Shown: piece after piece, positions 5,523 to 7,317 of the stretch
How the letters are laid out: each line of letters opens with the position of its first letter
Position numbering within the stretch: position 1 is the first letter of the stretch
From: an uncultured Collinsella sp.
GTDB lineage: Bacteria > Actinomycetota > Coriobacteriia > Coriobacteriales > Coriobacteriaceae
Assembly (NCBI GenBank): GCA_902491915.1
Contig: CABUJL010000090.1
Span: 1-7,317, forward strand
Direction: 5' to 3'
DNA length: 7,317 nt
Translations under genes and position numbers: made by a program
The notes under the pieces: generated by a model
What the model was told of the DNA's origin: nothing
What the model saw: only the letters and a program-made list of their open reading frames with translations
Database searches by the model: none

Positions 5523-6506
5523 TTACAATTGCGGGCGCGGCTTTCGACGCAAAAAATCGAAGTGAGTCTCGCTCAAGATAATCGACAGGAAGATAAGCAC
5601 AAAGCCGGCGAGCAGACGCGAGGTGAGCGCCTCCCCCATCAGCAGCACCGAAAACAACACGCCCGAAGGCGACTCCATCGAAAGGAGCAGCGAGCCCGTC
5701 GAAGCCGAGACATGCGCCAGGCCGACGTTTTGGATGAGCAGAGCCACGCATGTGCAGCCCACCGAGAGAAACGCCATCGCACTGATAAAGCTCGGCGTCC
5801 ACACGGACAGAGGCGCCTGGGTTTCGAATAGCAGCGACGTTGCCAGGCTCAGCACGCCGTTGCCCACAAACATCCAAAACGTAATGACGTTGATGTCCAT
5901 TTTGCGACCGTACTTGGCGGTCACCGCCATCTGGATGGCGAAGAAGACCGCACCCGTCAGCGTAATGACGTCACCGATGTTGAATTCAACGCTATCGAGC
6001 GCCACCAAACCAATGCCCGCCAAGCACAGCAGCGCCGCGCCCAGGTTATAACGGGTGAGTTTTTCGCCGCTCAGAAAATAGCTCGCGAACGGCACAAGGA
6101 TGCAATACGTGCCCGTCAAAAAAGCATTCTTGCCCGCCGTAGTATGTGCCAGACCGACCGTCTGCAACGCATAGGCCGCCCACATGAGCACGCCCATACT
6201 CAGGCCAACGATCAGGTTGCGAGCGTTGAGGTGCGCGATGATGCGTTTGTGGAAGACGGCAAACATGACCAACGCTGCGGGCAGAAAGCGTACATAGAGC
6301 AGCGCGAACACCGGAATGGTGCCGAGTGCGTCCTTCATAGTGGTAAAGGAGTAACCCCAGATAATCGCCACCGAAAGCAGTAGAACTTTCCAGAACAACG
6401 GCGAACGAGCACCGGCACCACGGGAGGTGCCGCCCGCACCCAGGTCCTCGCGAGCAACAGGGGCATCGGGCATCATTTCGATATTGTCAGTGACATGCTG
6501 GGGCAT
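5523..6506 (-). CDS. EamA/DMT-family transporter
   Basis: A 327-residue inner-membrane protein of the drug/metabolite transporter superfamily, whose members mostly export amino acids or other small metabolites. It shows two tandem EamA units, as expected. The repeat is visible as TVGLAHTTAGKNAFL...LSGEKL (117-150) against NVGLAHVSASTGSLL...LMGEAL (260-294), each followed by a Gly/Leu-rich helix. About ten membrane segments are expected from residue 38 to 312. The first 36 residues are hydrophilic and rich in Gly, Ala and Arg, a somewhat long cytoplasmic head. The tail is basic (RRKPRPQL). The ATG at 6506 has GAGG 7 bases upstream. It stands alone between two terminators. Substrate unknown. 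Confidence 0.93.
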   Translation of the reverse strand: MPQHVTDNIEMMPDAPVAREDLGAGGTSRGAGARSPLFWKVLLLSVAIIWGYSFTTMKDALGTIPVFALLYVRFLPAALVMFAVFHKRIIAHLNARNLIVGLSMGVLMWAAYALQTVGLAHTTAGKNAFLTGTYCILVPFASYFLSGEKLTRYNLGAALLCLAGIGLVALDSVEFNIGDVITLTGAVFFAIQMAVTAKYGRKMDINVITFWMFVGNGVLSLATSLLFETQAPLSVWTPSFISAMAFLSVGCTCVALLIQNVGLAHVSASTGSLLLSMESPSGVLFSVLLMGEALTSRLLAGFVLIFLSIILSETHFDFLRRKPRPQL

Positions 6507-6542
6507 AGGGCATCCTCGCGCTCAATCTGGGCGTGGTGTCCG

Positions 6543-6552
6543 CACGCGCGTG
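6543..6552. repeat. Perfect 10-bp palindrome in the EamA upstream gap
   Basis: CACGCGCGTG is self-complementary and lies 37-46 bases upstream of the EamA start codon, after the YhgE/Pip terminator. No clear -10 box is seen nearby. It could be a small operator, but an alternating CG run is not rare in this base composition. Confidence 0.2.
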
Positions 6553-6574
6553 ACCGCATGCCGCCTCATGGTCA

Positions 6575-6612
6575 AATAAAAACGGGACGCGCCGGACCCC
6601 CGGCACGCCCCG
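6575..6612 (-). terminator. Intrinsic terminator of the YhgE/Pip gene
   Basis: The minus strand pairs 6600-6612 with 6583-6595 over 13 bp (two G-U wobbles) around a 4-base loop, followed by the T-rich run TTTTTATTT. It lies 94 bases after the YhgE/Pip stop. The 6613-6706 stretch between them contains no gene I can support, only a weak imperfect hairpin at 6662-6680. Confidence 0.88.
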
Positions 6613-6706
6613 CTACTGTAGCAACAACCAAGCAGCTCATGCAATTCACTCAACTAAAGCGTCGAGCCGGAAGGCCTCGATGTTCCGTCAACGCCACATT
6701 GTCGCG

Positions 6707-7317
6707 CTAAATCAATTTGGTCGACTCCAGCTTTTCGATGATCCAGTCGTTGGCTTTGATGACCGGGCGGCGGAAGACGACGCCCAGGGCCAGCGACGGA
6801 ATCAGGTAGCTCGCCAAGATACCCAGCTCAATCCAATACTCCATATGGTAGGCACCGGCCATGGCGGCGTGCATGGCGTTGATGCCGTGGGTAAACGGCA
6901 GGAACGGGTAGATCGCCTGGAACACGGGGCCGGTCATCTCGATGGGGAACGTGCCGCCCGAACCGCCGACCTGCATGACCAACAGCACGACAGCGAGCGC
7001 CTTGCCGATATCGCCAAACGAAACCGTAAGCGTGTAGACGATATTGGAGAACACGAGACTCGCGACCCAGCCCGCCAGCACAAACTGCAGCGGGTTGTCG
7101 CACTGAATGCCAAAGAACAGAATGTCGCCCGCGCACACGAGCGTTGCCTGCAGCAGGGCCAAACCGCCAAAGAACAGGTAACGACCCAGATAGATCTCGT
7201 GCAGGCGTACGGGGATGAGCTCGTTGATAAGCTCATCGTCAACCGAGACCTTCATCATGGCCGCCAGTACGATTGAGCCGACCCAAAGCGACAGAATCGT
7301 GTATAACGGTGCCATGG
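6707..7317 (-). CDS. YhgE/Pip-family membrane protein, C-terminal part (cut by window edge)
   Basis: About 203 residues are visible, entering from the right edge and ending at a TAG (6707-6709). The Met at 7315 is internal, not the start. It shows the family's C-terminal membrane domain, with about five hydrophobic segments. These are LYTILSLWVGSIVLAAMM; a second around YLFFGGLALLQATLVCAG; a third around FVLAGWVASLVFSNIVY; a fourth running into VGGSGGTFPIEM; and the last near the end, YWIELGILASYLIPSLALG. The FLPFTHGINAMHAAMAG block is characteristic of YhgE/Pip proteins, which are distantly related to ABC-2 permeases. Lactococcal Pip is a surface protein needed for infection by some phages; in most species the role is unknown. 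An ABC-2-type transporter permease is the main alternative. Confidence 0.85.
   Translation of the reverse strand, partial: MAPLYTILSLWVGSIVLAAMMKVSVDDELINELIPVRLHEIYLGRYLFFGGLALLQATLVCAGDILFFGIQCDNPLQFVLAGWVASLVFSNIVYTLTVSFGDIGKALAVVLLVMQVGGSGGTFPIEMTGPVFQAIYPFLPFTHGINAMHAAMAGAYHMEYWIELGILASYLIPSLALGVVFRRPVIKANDWIIEKLESTKLI

Noticed and set aside
1..7317. CRISPR array, tRNA or rRNA gene, insertion sequence, prophage or toxin-antitoxin pair
   Set aside because: No regularly spaced repeats, cloverleaf-like sequence, transposase or integrase motif, or small paired genes were found. The largest gene-free gap is about 257 bases and is explained by a terminator plus promoter region.

Overview
The window looks like ordinary chromosome from a high-GC Gram-positive anaerobe. 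My best guess is a gut Coriobacteriia member such as Collinsella. This rests on protein character, purine-rich Shine-Dalgarno sites, TATAAT-type promoters and strong intrinsic terminators; no marker gene fixes the species. Every gene I can support lies on the minus strand, so transcription runs from right to left. The many long open frames on the plus strand are antisense shadows of these genes.

From right to left, i.e. in the direction of transcription: (1) 6707-7317 is the C-terminal part of a YhgE/Pip-type membrane protein cut by the right edge, followed by a terminator at 6575-6612. (2) 5523-6506 is an EamA/DMT-family transporter with its own terminator at 5484-5510. (3) 4111-5406 is an M20D amidohydrolase/peptidase, followed 40 bp later by an MFS transporter gene at 2914-4070. 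These two probably form a hydrolase-transporter operon. The transporter is broken by a 1-base frameshift near 3671 and also appears to lack transmembrane segment 8. The unit ends in an exceptionally long hairpin at 2817-2876. (4) 1438-2751 is hisS, histidyl-tRNA synthetase, with a TATAAT box upstream and a 16-bp hairpin terminator at 1345-1380. (5) 1-1180 is the N-terminal part of ppc, phosphoenolpyruvate carboxylase, cut by the left edge. Its AT-rich promoter region holds a repeated motif.

The genes do not form one pathway. Two are housekeeping (hisS for translation, ppc for anaplerotic oxaloacetate supply), and the rest are transport or envelope genes plus one hydrolase. Each transcription unit is insulated by its own terminator. 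I found no RNA gene, CRISPR array, insertion sequence, prophage or defence system, and no convincing new system. The best points for follow-up are the doubly damaged MFS gene, the repeated elements upstream of ppc and of the amidohydrolase, and the 25-bp-stem hairpin between the MFS gene and hisS.
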